DNA from: Fen-1301 sp963786395
Lineage (GTDB): Bacteria; Bacteroidota; Ignavibacteria; Ignavibacteriales; Ignavibacteriaceae
DNA length: 64,000 nucleotides
Assembly: GCA_963786395.1 (NCBI GenBank)
Contig: CAWAZD010000014.1
Location: 124,001 to 188,000, forward strand
Reading direction: 5' to 3'
The notes below the pieces were generated by a model. That model was not told where the DNA came from and ran no database searches. It saw nothing but the letters and a program-made list of their open reading frames with translations. Positions 54,894 through 64,000 of the stretch are shown here, one piece after another (the stretch's first letter is position 1; each line of letters begins with the position of its first letter). The translations under genes were made by a program, and so were the position numbers.

Positions 54894-55649
54894 ATGAGAA
54901 GAAAAGTAATTGCCGGTAACTGGAAAATGAATAACGATTTAAAGGAAACCCAAAATCTTATTACAAAATTGACCTCCGGCTTATCGGGTGAAACACTTAA
55001 TTGTGATGTTATTGTTTGCCCTCCGTTTACTTCTTTATCCGAAGCATATTCTCTGATTAAGGATACTAAGTTAAAACTTGGCGCTCAAAACATGTATTTT
55101 GAATCCTCCGGTGCTTTCACCGGTGAAATTTCAGCCGAAATGCTTAAAAGTGTTGGATGCGAATATGTAATTTTAGGACACTCTGAAAGAAGAACTATTT
55201 TCGGCGAATCTGACCAGGTTATTAACAAAAAACTTAAAAAAGCCCTCCTTTCCGGCTTAAAACCAATATTTTGCGTTGGTGAGCTGCTTGAGGAAAGGGA
55301 AGCCTCTATTACTGAAAAAGTCATTGAAAGACAGGTTGTCGCAGGTTTAAATGACATTTCTGCCGAAGATATGTCCAAAATAATTATTGCTTATGAACCG
55401 GTCTGGGCTATAGGCACGGGAAAAACAGCTTCTCCTGAACAGGCTCAGGAAGTACATGAGTTTATCCGGAGTCTTGTTAAATCAAAATATGGCGAATCTG
55501 TCTCCGAAAATATTATAATACAGTATGGCGGCAGCGTTAAACCCGATAATGCCAAAGATCTCCTATCCAGAAAGGATATTGACGGAGCCCTCGTTGGTGG
55601 TGCTTGCTTAAAAGCAGACTCATTTATCGGTATTATTACAGCCGCTTAA
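54894..55649 (+). CDS. tpiA: Triosephosphate isomerase
   Basis: A 251-residue glycolytic enzyme with all hallmarks: the catalytic Lys in AGNWKMNNDL, His in YVILGHSERRTIF, Glu in IIAYEPVWAIGTGKTA and the phosphate loop IIQYGGSVKPDNAKD with VGGACLK at the end. It interconverts dihydroxyacetone phosphate and glyceraldehyde 3-phosphate. The ATG is preceded by TAAGAGGAAAT. Intact, normal length. Confidence 0.97.
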   Translation: MRRKVIAGNWKMNNDLKETQNLITKLTSGLSGETLNCDVIVCPPFTSLSEAYSLIKDTKLKLGAQNMYFESSGAFTGEISAEMLKSVGCEYVILGHSERRTIFGESDQVINKKLKKALLSGLKPIFCVGELLEEREASITEKVIERQVVAGLNDISAEDMSKIIIAYEPVWAIGTGKTASPEQAQEVHEFIRSLVKSKYGESVSENIIIQYGGSVKPDNAKDLLSRKDIDGALVGGACLKADSFIGIITAA

Positions 55650-55955
55650 TTTTTAACCTGGGCATTTATGCCTAAGTTGTCGTTTCCTTTTTTGTTGGGG
55701 CGGGTCTCCCAACCCGCCCGATTCATTGTCATCCCATGAATATTTTGTCATCCCCGCGAAAGCGGGATCCCCTTAATCCATGTCTAACCAAAATTCGTTT
55801 TCGGGGGTGTCGGGGACTTTTTAGAGCTCACCCCCTGATTTTGTCGTTTTTATGCGGTTCAAAAGCTTTTAGATTAGAAGATTTACATTGATTTCCCCCC
55901 CGTTTATACGTATATTTACGTCTTTCCGTCTATAATAAATAGGATAGTTTAGCGA
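55650..55955. repeat. Repeat-bearing spacer between tpiA and the GH2-like gene
   Basis: Has a degraded CCTGGGCATTTATGCCTAAG palindrome (55659-55678), a GGGGCGGGT/ACCCGCCC hairpin (55696-55721) and a GTCATCCCCGCGAAAGCGGG element (55747-55767). The stretch 55800-55930 should hold the promoter for the following gene. No gene seen. Confidence 0.6.
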
Positions 55956-58544
55956 ATGGGTTATCCCGGACTTTTTCTCTACATTTTAATTCTTTTTTCA
56001 ACAATACTACCTTCTTTTTCCTATTCCCAGATTATTTTCAAGGAACTGCCGGGTTATAAATTCAGTAATGCCGCAAATAGTCTTCTGGATGTTTCTGAAT
56101 CAAGAAGTGTTATCCCACTAGATGGGAAATGGCAGGTATTTGCTGCAAATGATAAGGATCAGAAAAAAGTAACTATTAATATACCATCTGTTTTTCAGGG
56201 AGATGGTTCTCTTATCTTTGAAAAATGGTTCCCACTTTCAAAAGATCAGCTTACTAATCATAAATTCAGAATATGTTTCCTGGGCTTGAATTATTCCGCC
56301 GATATCTCTGTTAATAGTGTTATAATCTACCGGCACACAGGCGGGACCTTCCCGTTTCATGTCGATCTGCCAAAAGATATTATCTACACAGCCAAAAGTA
56401 ATTTATTATCTGTTAAATTGACATTTAAGCCGGACGCAGAAAATACTATTCCGGTTAAACAGGGCTTTCTTGAACCAAGGAATTGCGGGGGCATTTTCTC
56501 TGATGTTTGTTTGCAGCTTTTACCAAATGTCTCCATTATCGATCCTGAAATATCTTATAAATATGATCCTAAATCCGACAGAGTAAAATTCGTTCTTTCT
56601 TCAAAAATTGATAATAAAGATTTCACATCGCGCGATTCTTCTGCAGGAAATAATGATCTAACGCTTAAAATAAATTTTCAGACACCAACCGGCAGCATAT
56701 TTTCTGCACCTGAACAATCTTTTAATCTTAACCGTAATAAAGAAAAAATCGTCAATCAGAATTTTGAATTATCTAATCCTGTAATCTGGTCCCCCGCTTC
56801 TCCACAGTCCTACAACGTGTCTTTTTCTTTATATCGCAACGGAAATCTTGTTGATCGTGTCGATAGAAAGCTTGCCGTTTATTCTCTCGTCCCGACTAAA
56901 GAGTCGCTTTTATTAAACGGAAATAATTTTGTTATGGAAGGAGTAACATATATTCCTTCAAATGCAGAATTCGGGTGTATGCTTTCGTATGAGTTTATGG
57001 ACAGGGACATTAAAATAATTAAAGAAGCTGGTTTTAACAGCGTTAGATTTTCGAAAATCGTACCCCATCCGTACTATCTCGCTTTGTGCGAAAAATATGG
57101 TCTTCTTGCTTTTGTCGAATTACCCATAAATTTGATTCCTGGTAAACTTTCTGCCGATCCCAATTTTATTCAAAGAAGTGAAAATTATCTGATCAACTTC
57201 CTTAAAGCATATAAACAATATTCCGTTATAGCTGCTGTAGGACTTGGTAGTTCTTACATTCCAGGTGTTGAAACGCAAATGAATTTACTTAACCTTCTTT
57301 CGGCTGCGGTTAAGAAACAAGTAAATGCTCTTACTTACGCTTCATTCGCTCAATATAATATTTCCAAACTTGATTACGTTGACCTGTATGGAATAGAATT
57401 TATAAATACTCTGCCGGGACAGATTTTCTCTGAAATTCAAAATCTTAAAACCAATCTGGGTACAGGGCATGTATTTGTTAGTGAAGCTACTTACATTGTC
57501 AATTCAGGCAACTCTGATGGATATGTTAATAAATTTACTTTTGAAGCTCAGGCAGAATATTTTGATGAATTGATTGATAATCTTAATTCAAACCCATTGG
57601 CTGGTTATTTCCTCAATACTATGTTCGATTATCAGGGGGAATTTTCCTCTCTGATTGCCGGTTATAACCGTGATAATGTGTTTCATATAGGTCTGTTTGG
57701 TGAAGACAGGAACGACCCACGTCTAGCCCTTAAAGTTATCACTGCCAAACTTCATAATTCGGAGAAGGTCACTATTCCTATTGGTAGTAAAAAAGATGAT
57801 TCCCCAATGATATTTATTTTGTTCGGAATTGCGATGGCAATTTTTCTTGGCGGTCTTGTAAATTCCGGCAGGAAATTTCGTGAAGATTCTTCCCGGGCTT
57901 TGTTAAGACCGTATAACTTTTTTGCCGATGTTCGTGATCAAAGATTAATATCGGTTTTACAGACAAATATTCTTGGAATACTTGTGTCTGCTGTATCCGG
58001 TCTGCTTATAAGTAACCTTCTTTATTACTTCAGAGAAAATCTTTTCTTTGAAAGAACAATTCTTGCATTCGGCAGCCGTGGCTTGATTAAGATGGTAAAT
58101 TATCTTGCGTGGCATCCTGTTATGTCTATTCTCTGGCTCTCGATTGCATCATTTGTATTTCTTGTTCTGCTTTCATTTATCGTTAAAGCAATCTCATTCT
58201 TTGTTAGAAACAGGGTCTATTTTTCCAGTGCATATTTTACGGTTATGTGGTCGTTCCTTCCGCTAGTTCTTTTAATACCCCTTGGAATAATTCTATACAG
58301 GGTTCTTTCTGCTGATGTGGCTAACACTTATATTTTTATTGCACTTGTAATATTTACAATCTGGGTTTTTTACCGTCTGATGAAGGGCATCTATGTTATT
58401 TTTGATGTAAATGCGGGAAGCGTGTATTTCTACAGCTTGCTTCTGATTGCTCTTATAATCAGTAGTGTGGTTTTTTATTATGAAATGAGTAATTCGGTAT
58501 TAGAATACCTTCAGGTTACATTCAAATTGTTCAATATAATTTAG
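55956..58544 (+). CDS. GH2-like exported domain fused to a C-terminal multi-helix membrane domain
   Basis: The 862-residue protein begins with a signal/anchor (LFLYILILFSTILPSF). It then has a GH2-type jelly roll (about 50-190: VIPLDGKWQVFAAN, FLGLNYSADISVNSVIIYRH), an Ig-like domain, and a TIM-barrel-like region from about 310 (LLLNGNNFVMEGVTYIPSNA, IIKEAGFNSVRFSKIVPHPY, YGLLAFVELPINL). After about residue 615 come roughly six hydrophobic segments (MIFILFGIAMAIFLGGLV, SVLQTNILGILVSAVSGLL, LPLVLLIPLGIILYRVL). The expected catalytic acid Asn-Glu of GH2 enzymes is not evident (VAAVGLGSSY in its place), so it may be inactive and sensory. It lies 9 bases before smc. Confidence 0.7.
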   Translation: MGYPGLFLYILILFSTILPSFSYSQIIFKELPGYKFSNAANSLLDVSESRSVIPLDGKWQVFAANDKDQKKVTINIPSVFQGDGSLIFEKWFPLSKDQLTNHKFRICFLGLNYSADISVNSVIIYRHTGGTFPFHVDLPKDIIYTAKSNLLSVKLTFKPDAENTIPVKQGFLEPRNCGGIFSDVCLQLLPNVSIIDPEISYKYDPKSDRVKFVLSSKIDNKDFTSRDSSAGNNDLTLKINFQTPTGSIFSAPEQSFNLNRNKEKIVNQNFELSNPVIWSPASPQSYNVSFSLYRNGNLVDRVDRKLAVYSLVPTKESLLLNGNNFVMEGVTYIPSNAEFGCMLSYEFMDRDIKIIKEAGFNSVRFSKIVPHPYYLALCEKYGLLAFVELPINLIPGKLSADPNFIQRSENYLINFLKAYKQYSVIAAVGLGSSYIPGVETQMNLLNLLSAAVKKQVNALTYASFAQYNISKLDYVDLYGIEFINTLPGQIFSEIQNLKTNLGTGHVFVSEATYIVNSGNSDGYVNKFTFEAQAEYFDELIDNLNSNPLAGYFLNTMFDYQGEFSSLIAGYNRDNVFHIGLFGEDRNDPRLALKVITAKLHNSEKVTIPIGSKKDDSPMIFILFGIAMAIFLGGLVNSGRKFREDSSRALLRPYNFFADVRDQRLISVLQTNILGILVSAVSGLLISNLLYYFRENLFFERTILAFGSRGLIKMVNYLAWHPVMSILWLSIASFVFLVLLSFIVKAISFFVRNRVYFSSAYFTVMWSFLPLVLLIPLGIILYRVLSADVANTYIFIALVIFTIWVFYRLMKGIYVIFDVNAGSVYFYSLLLIALIISSVVFYYEMSNSVLEYLQVTFKLFNII

Positions 58545-58553
58545 GTCTTGTAA

Positions 58554-61500
58554 TTGTATCTTTCGAAGCTTGAAATATTAGGATTCAAATCTTTTGCTCA
58601 AAAAACAAATGTGCAGTTTAACCAGGGCGTAACATCTATTGTTGGTCCGAACGGCTGTGGTAAAACAAATATTGTTGATGCAATTAGATGGTGTCTTGGC
58701 GAACAGCGTAGCAGTGCGCTTCGAAGCGATAAGATGGAAAATGTTATTTTCAACGGTACCGCGCAAAAAAAACCAATGGGAATGGCTGAGGTCTCCCTTA
58801 CAATTGAAAATAATAAGGGTATTCTTCCTACTGAGTACTCTGAAGTCACTATAACACGCAGAATTTTCCGTTCCGGAGAAAGTGAATATCTTCTTAATAA
58901 AAATATCTGCCGGCTCAAGGATATTACTAACCTGTTTATGGATACCGGAATAGGCGCTAATGCCTACTCGGTTATTGAACTTAAAATGGTTGAAACTATC
59001 CTTAGCAATAAAGCAGAAGAAAGAAGAACTATGTTTGAAGAGGCTGCAGGTGTTAATAAATATAAACTGCGCCGCAGACTCGCTCTTAAAAAACTTGATG
59101 AGGTAAAGTCCGATCTTAACCGCGTTAATGATATAGTTACTGAAGTTGACAAGAAAGTAAATTCTCTCGAACGTCAGGCAAAAAAAGCCGATAAATATAA
59201 TAAGATTTCTTCTGTTCTACGTGAACTTGAAATTGACCTCGCCGAAAGGGAATATGCCAGTTTTAATAAACAGAAAACAGAATTTAAAAGTAGTAAAGAA
59301 TCTGATTTTCAAATTAAATTATCTTTAGAGTCTGAACTTGCAAGGATTGAAGATGAAGTTAAAGAAGTTAAAGAACAACTAAACGAAATCGAATCTAAAC
59401 TTAAAACTAAGCGGAGTGAAATAACCCTTCAGACTGAAAAGATCTATAATTCCCAAAACATTATTTCGGTGAGCGAAGAAAGACAAAATTCTCTCGAAAG
59501 GAATATCCACAGGTTTAAACAGGAGCTTGAGGAACTTAAAGTTTCACTCATTGAGACTGAAGATCTGATTGTGGAAAACAGGGAGTCCATTTCAGAAACA
59601 ATGAATAAGATTGTTTCAAGACAATCCGAAAAAAAATTATCCGAAGATAAGGTAACTCAATTTAAAATTTCTCTTGAAGAAAAAAGAACTGCTCTTAAAC
59701 TCCATTCCGAAATGCTTCTTGAAAAGTTTAAAGAGATTACTGCCAAAGAAAATGAATTCTCTAATGTTGAAAAAGCTTTAGTTTCTAGGAACAATTTCAT
59801 AAGTAAGTTAAATGAAAAAATTCAATCATTGACGGGAAATATTGCTAAAACCGTCGGCTATATTGAAGAATTAAACCAGGATAAATCAGAAACCGAAAAG
59901 AAATTAATTGAAGCCGAAAACTTTTATACAAATAAGCAGAAGGAAAGGGAAGAGCTTGAAAAGAAATTGAACTCTCTTAAGGAAAATGAGCTTGAAGAAA
60001 GATCTGTCCTAAGTGGTTTGCATGATAAAATCACATTTATTCAGAACCTTATTGATAACCTTGAAGGTGTATCTAAGGGTGCAAAAGCATTGCTGGAAAA
60101 TAATACCTGGTCTAAAGGAGAAAAAACCCTTCTTGCCCACATCGGTAATTCTTCAGAAGAGTACAGGTTTGCAATTGAAGCTTCACTGAAAAACAACCTG
60201 AACAATATTCTGGTTGAATCACTAGAGGATCTTAAAAACGGAATTGATTATCTGAAAAATAATGAAATAGGCAAGGCTTCATTTTACATTACTACTAATC
60301 AGTCTGTAAAAAAGAATAATATTCTTCAGAAATTGCAGGCTTACCTCCTTAAAAAAAGAATAAAATCTATGACTAAAGAATCCGGCTATCTTGGATTTGC
60401 AAAAGATTTTATTCAAACAGATGGGAAATGGAAACCTTTTTTCGATAAAATATTAGCTAAAACTGTTCTTGTTGATAATCTCGATTCCGCTTTCCGCCTT
60501 TCTATTCAATATGATAATTTTAAATATGTTACTTTGAATGGCGACTACCTTGATCAGTCTGGTGTAATTGAAGGCGGATCAGCTCCAAGATTGGATGATT
60601 CTCTGTTCGGAAGAAAACAACTCCTGGAAAACTTTAAAAATGAATTCCCTGACAGGGAAAAAGCTCTCTATCTTCTTCATAAGCAAATTGAAGAAACTGA
60701 AATTAGAATTAACAATATTGATCTTAAAGTCCTTTCTGAAAAAGGAAGACTCCTTGTAAATGATCTTGCTAATATTGAAAAACAGATAGCACAATTTGAA
60801 TTTGAAAAACAAAAATCTGTTGATGAAATTGAAAAGGCAAGAACCGAGATTCAGGAATTAGCCTCCGAATACAACCGTCTTGATAATGAAAAAACTAAAC
60901 TCGAGGAATTGCTTTCTCTGCATAAAGAAGAAAAAGCCGCCGCTGATGCTGAAAGCAGAGAGTTTGAAACAGACTTAAAAAATTCTGAAACGGAATTCTC
61001 TCTGATAACCTCAGGGCTTAATAAAATTAATCTTGAATTGGAACGGTTTAATGGTGATCTGAGAAATTCTGAAAATGCAGTTAAAAGGGCGGAAGATTCA
61101 GTAGAATCAATAAAGAAAACAGTTGCTAAAAGAGAAATTGATATTACTTCAGCTGTTGAAGAATCTGAATCTCTTAAATCTATGCTCGAAGAAAAACTTA
61201 TTGAGATGGAAGAACTCGGTGAAACAAAAAAATTGTTACTTCAGGAGGAAGTCGGGATAGATTCAGAATTCAAAACCATCAAAGATGTAATATCCGTGAA
61301 AGAATCTAAATTAAATTCCCTTAGAAAAGAAAGAGAATCTGTTTCAGAAAACATTCACCACGCTGAAATCAAGCTCAACGAACTTAACTTGATGATTAAA
61401 AATCTTCTTGAGAATATTAAAGAAAACTATTCCCTTACTCTCGAGTTTAAAGAATTTGATGATCTAGATGCTTTTGATTTTACTCAGCGAACAGAAGAAG

Positions 61501-62147
61501 TGCATTCACTTAAACAACAGGTAAGGAACCTTGGACCTATCAACCTTCTTGCCTATTCTGAGTATGAAGAGGAAAAGGAGAGGCTCGATTTCCTTAACAA
61601 ACAGCGAAATGATTTAATTGAATCTGAAAAGGATATAGTTAAAACCATAGAGGAAATAAATATAACTGCTCAGACTCTTTTTATAGAAACATTTGAAAAA
61701 ATAAAGGGTCATTTTATCAGGATATTCAGGGGATTGTTTAATCCGGGCGATGAAGCAGATTTGAAACTTGAAGAAAACGCGGATCCACTTGAAGCTAAAA
61801 TTGAAATTGTAGCCAAACCTAAAGGCAAACGTCCAACATCAATTGAGCTGCTCTCTGGTGGCGAAAAAACTCTGACGGCTATTGCTTTGCTGTTCTCTAT
61901 TTATCTTGTGAAACCAAGTCCATTCTGTATTCTTGATGAAATTGATGCTCCTCTTGACGATGCAAATATTGACCGGTTTTGTAAAATCATTAAGGATTTT
62001 AGTACCGACACTCAGTTTATCGTTGTAACTCATAACAAAAGAACTATGGAAGCTGCTGACACTCTCTATGGAGTTACTATGCAGGAAGAAGGTGTCTCAA
62101 AATTAGTAAGCGTAAGATTTAATGAGGACTTTAACTTTGTCAATTAA
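58554..62147 (+). CDS. smc: Chromosome segregation protein SMC
   Basis: A 1197-residue SMC ATPase: N-terminal head with YLSKLEILGFKSFAQKTNV and Walker A SIVGPNGCGKTNIVDAIRW, then long coiled coils. The hinge lies at about 510-680 (NLEGVSKGAKALLENN, YLDQSGVIEGGSAPRLD). The C-terminal head has the ABC signature IELLSGGEKTLTAIALL and Walker B FCILDEIDAPLDDANID. It organises and segregates chromosomes with ScpAB. The frame starts at TTG 58554; no ATG lies near the conserved N-terminus, so TTG is accepted. It is probably co-transcribed with the membrane protein ahead and a T9SS protein behind. Confidence 0.95.
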   Translation: MYLSKLEILGFKSFAQKTNVQFNQGVTSIVGPNGCGKTNIVDAIRWCLGEQRSSALRSDKMENVIFNGTAQKKPMGMAEVSLTIENNKGILPTEYSEVTITRRIFRSGESEYLLNKNICRLKDITNLFMDTGIGANAYSVIELKMVETILSNKAEERRTMFEEAAGVNKYKLRRRLALKKLDEVKSDLNRVNDIVTEVDKKVNSLERQAKKADKYNKISSVLRELEIDLAEREYASFNKQKTEFKSSKESDFQIKLSLESELARIEDEVKEVKEQLNEIESKLKTKRSEITLQTEKIYNSQNIISVSEERQNSLERNIHRFKQELEELKVSLIETEDLIVENRESISETMNKIVSRQSEKKLSEDKVTQFKISLEEKRTALKLHSEMLLEKFKEITAKENEFSNVEKALVSRNNFISKLNEKIQSLTGNIAKTVGYIEELNQDKSETEKKLIEAENFYTNKQKEREELEKKLNSLKENELEERSVLSGLHDKITFIQNLIDNLEGVSKGAKALLENNTWSKGEKTLLAHIGNSSEEYRFAIEASLKNNLNNILVESLEDLKNGIDYLKNNEIGKASFYITTNQSVKKNNILQKLQAYLLKKRIKSMTKESGYLGFAKDFIQTDGKWKPFFDKILAKTVLVDNLDSAFRLSIQYDNFKYVTLNGDYLDQSGVIEGGSAPRLDDSLFGRKQLLENFKNEFPDREKALYLLHKQIEETEIRINNIDLKVLSEKGRLLVNDLANIEKQIAQFEFEKQKSVDEIEKARTEIQELASEYNRLDNEKTKLEELLSLHKEEKAAADAESREFETDLKNSETEFSLITSGLNKINLELERFNGDLRNSENAVKRAEDSVESIKKTVAKREIDITSAVEESESLKSMLEEKLIEMEELGETKKLLLQEEVGIDSEFKTIKDVISVKESKLNSLRKERESVSENIHHAEIKLNELNLMIKNLLENIKENYSLTLEFKEFDDLDAFDFTQRTEEVHSLKQQVRNLGPINLLAYSEYEEEKERLDFLNKQRNDLIESEKDIVKTIEEINITAQTLFIETFEKIKGHFIRIFRGLFNPGDEADLKLEENADPLEAKIEIVAKPKGKRPTSIELLSGGEKTLTAIALLFSIYLVKPSPFCILDEIDAPLDDANIDRFCKIIKDFSTDTQFIVVTHNKRTMEAADTLYGVTMQEEGVSKLVSVRFNEDFNFVN

Positions 62148-64000
62148 ATCTTTCAATAAATCTAAATTCATTTATAGATTCCTTTTTATATTTGGTTTTA
62201 TCGTAAATTCATCTCCCCTTTATTCGCAGTGGGTCAATAATCCGGCTTTAAATACAAAGATTGTTATCGGCGCCTCTAAACCCATAAATATTTCATCTGT
62301 AGAGGATTTAAAAGGCGGAGCTTTTATTTTTTGGGAGGATAATAAAAGTGGATTCCAGAATGATATTTATTTTGTTCATATGGATGCCAACGGAAAAGTT
62401 TCATTCCGCGCTGACGGGAAAAAGGTTTCAGAATTAAACGGCAACAAAGTTCAACCGGTTGTTTCATCTAACCTTCCTAATAATGCTGTCATTTTGTGGA
62501 AAGATTTCACAAGAAGTAAATCCGGCAACTTGTTTGCACAACGAGTTTATAGTAATGGTAACCTTCTTTGGCCTAATGAGGGCGTGCAGGTTAGCCCCAA
62601 TTATCCAGATGTAAATGATTATTCTGTTTGTTCAGATGATTTAGGTGACGTCTATTTATCATACGTTGCAAAGGTAAATGAATTTGGTTCTGACTATAGG
62701 ATTGTTTTTCAGAAAATAAAGGCAAATGGTGAATTAAAGGATGATATAACCGGCATTACAGTCTTCAATTCACCCGGAAGAAAAAGCTCGACTTCAATTA
62801 TCGCTGATAATGCAGGCGGTGCCTATGTGTTCTGGTTGGAAAATCAAAACAACCATACCATCCTCTTTACATCGCATATTGATTCAACCGGCAAAGATGT
62901 CTGGGGGAAAAAACCTTTAACGATTTCCAATCCTAACCAGACTGTACTAAGCTACTCTGTACAGAAAACCGATTTCTCATCGATTTACGTTGCATGGCAG
63001 ATTCAAAAATCAGAAAAGGAAATTTATCATCAGCTTATCTCATCCTCCGGAAAAACTCTTTGGGGCGCCGGAGGCAGAATTGCTTCTACTAAAAAAGGAA
63101 ACAAAACAAATCCCCAGGTTTTAACTGCGGATTCTACTATTATTTTAAGCTGGACTTGTGATCTAAAAAATGATAAGGATATTTATATTCAGAAATTTAA
63201 TCAAAGGGGAACTCCGAAGTGGAAAGAAGATGTTCCAGCAATTAAAATTCCTAAAGACCAGTTTGGTCAAAAACTTTTGAGCGATGGTAAAGGTGGTGCT
63301 ATAGTTTTTTGGATTGATAGAAGACAGGAATCTGTCCGGGCGAATATTTATGCTCAAAGAATTAGCAGCTCTGGTAAACGCCTTTGGGATTCTCTTGGAA
63401 TTGCTGTTGGCAGCCATAATAATACTGAGAAAAGCTATTTGTCTGTTGTGTCTGATTTACGTGGAGGCACGATTGCTATTTTTAGGGAAATTCGTGACTC
63501 CAAAGAGGAAATTTATGCTCAGAAGATATTTAATACGGGCACTTATATCTCTCAGATTATTGGACTTAGTGCGATTCTGAATGGTGACTCTGTTAAAGTA
63601 TCGTGGTATTCTGCTAATGAGTCCAACGGCACCAATTATGACATAGAACGAACTGTCCAGACAGAAAACGGAACATCTCAATGGGTCGTCGTTAAGAATA
63701 TTAAACCAGAGTCTATTAGTAATGCCAGGTACTATGTTTTTTATGATCATCCTACTGAAGTTGGAACTCATTTTTACAGAATAATTCAGAAAGACAATTT
63801 GGGCAATATTCAACCTTCGGATGTTGCCAAAGTTGAATTTTTTGAATCAAAAAATAAGATTTCTCTTGGACAGAATTCACCCAACCCCTTCTCGGAAGAA
63901 ACTACTATTGTGTTTTACTTATCCGAACCTGCATGGGTTAAAATAGAATTCTTTAATAGCCATATTGAATTAATTAAGGAAATTGATGGACAAAATTATC
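62122..64000 (+). CDS. Secreted beta-repeat protein with T9SS sorting domain (cut by window end)
   Basis: An open frame runs from ATG 62122-62124, overlapping the smc end by 26 bases, to the window edge (626 codons). It begins with a basic segment and a signal peptide (RFLFIFGFIVNSSPLYSQ). It then has beta-repeats with a GGAFIFWEDNKSG / GGAYVFWLENQNN / GGAIVFWIDRRQE core, about one per 100 residues, each followed by IYxQxI-type strands, suggesting a propeller. Near the end LGQNSPNPFSEETTIVFYLS marks the T9SS C-terminal domain, cut at 64000. Probably a surface or secreted binding protein. Confidence 0.8.
   Translation, partial: MRTLTLSIKSFNKSKFIYRFLFIFGFIVNSSPLYSQWVNNPALNTKIVIGASKPINISSVEDLKGGAFIFWEDNKSGFQNDIYFVHMDANGKVSFRADGKKVSELNGNKVQPVVSSNLPNNAVILWKDFTRSKSGNLFAQRVYSNGNLLWPNEGVQVSPNYPDVNDYSVCSDDLGDVYLSYVAKVNEFGSDYRIVFQKIKANGELKDDITGITVFNSPGRKSSTSIIADNAGGAYVFWLENQNNHTILFTSHIDSTGKDVWGKKPLTISNPNQTVLSYSVQKTDFSSIYVAWQIQKSEKEIYHQLISSSGKTLWGAGGRIASTKKGNKTNPQVLTADSTIILSWTCDLKNDKDIYIQKFNQRGTPKWKEDVPAIKIPKDQFGQKLLSDGKGGAIVFWIDRRQESVRANIYAQRISSSGKRLWDSLGIAVGSHNNTEKSYLSVVSDLRGGTIAIFREIRDSKEEIYAQKIFNTGTYISQIIGLSAILNGDSVKVSWYSANESNGTNYDIERTVQTENGTSQWVVVKNIKPESISNARYYVFYDHPTEVGTHFYRIIQKDNLGNIQPSDVAKVEFFESKNKISLGQNSPNPFSEETTIVFYLSEPAWVKIEFFNSHIELIKEIDGQNY

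Overview
This window looks like chromosome from an uncultured member of the Ignavibacteria (Bacteroidetes/Chlorobi group). The base composition is AT-rich. Several secreted proteins end in the type IX secretion (Por/T9SS) sorting domain with the Ignavibacteria-style N-Y/F-P-N-P-F-N-P motif. TonB-dependent receptor/DUF4249 and BBP2-porin genes are present, and intergenic DNA is full of short palindromic repeats. No rRNA, tRNA or CRISPR array was seen.

Layout. 1-6.1 kb: the start of an FAD oxidoreductase, a T9SS-exported repeat protein, a frameshifted outer-membrane barrel, and a TonB receptor with its DUF4249 lipoprotein. 6.3-12 kb: a tightly overlapping operon (read leftward) of a REC/ATP-grasp PEP-synthase-like protein, a zinc-ribbon peptide, a glutamate dehydrogenase and a propeller lipoprotein. 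12-14.4 kb: repeat-rich DNA with an aldo/keto reductase and a 129-bp MITE. 14-21 kb: an accessory island bracketed by 48-bp direct repeats, holding a badly decayed type III restriction-modification locus (res then mod) and a frameshifted Ser/Thr kinase-TPR-FHA gene. 21-27 kb: secreted proteins, including a caspase-like one. 27-31 kb: small accessory genes (nucleotidyltransferase pair, orphan antitoxin-like gene, gene fragments, ArsR-DoxX, HigBA). 31-46.7 kb: two NADP-type glutamate dehydrogenase genes, both frameshifted, a porin, a LuxR-type two-component pair, an IS256 remnant, a second REC/ATP-grasp protein, and an OmpR-type two-component pair whose kinase is frameshifted. 47-50 kb: DJ-1/PfpI, Rieske-reductase and OsmC genes, plus the second MITE copy. 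50-64 kb: core genes murI, glnD, queF, queC, tpiA, a GH2-like membrane protein, smc, and a T9SS protein cut by the window end.

The strongest new observations are these. (1) Two identical 129-bp MITEs, 37 kb apart, sit in opposite orientation inside the same palindromic repeat with 4-bp target duplications. (2) Direct repeats bracket the decayed restriction/kinase island. (3) Two REC-REC-ATP-grasp paralogues that seem to lack a phosphohistidine domain are present, one translationally coupled to a zinc ribbon and glutamate dehydrogenase. (4) Four single-base insertions at short homopolymers break otherwise intact genes, including both gdhA copies. These are either consensus errors or true inactivation and need read-level checking.
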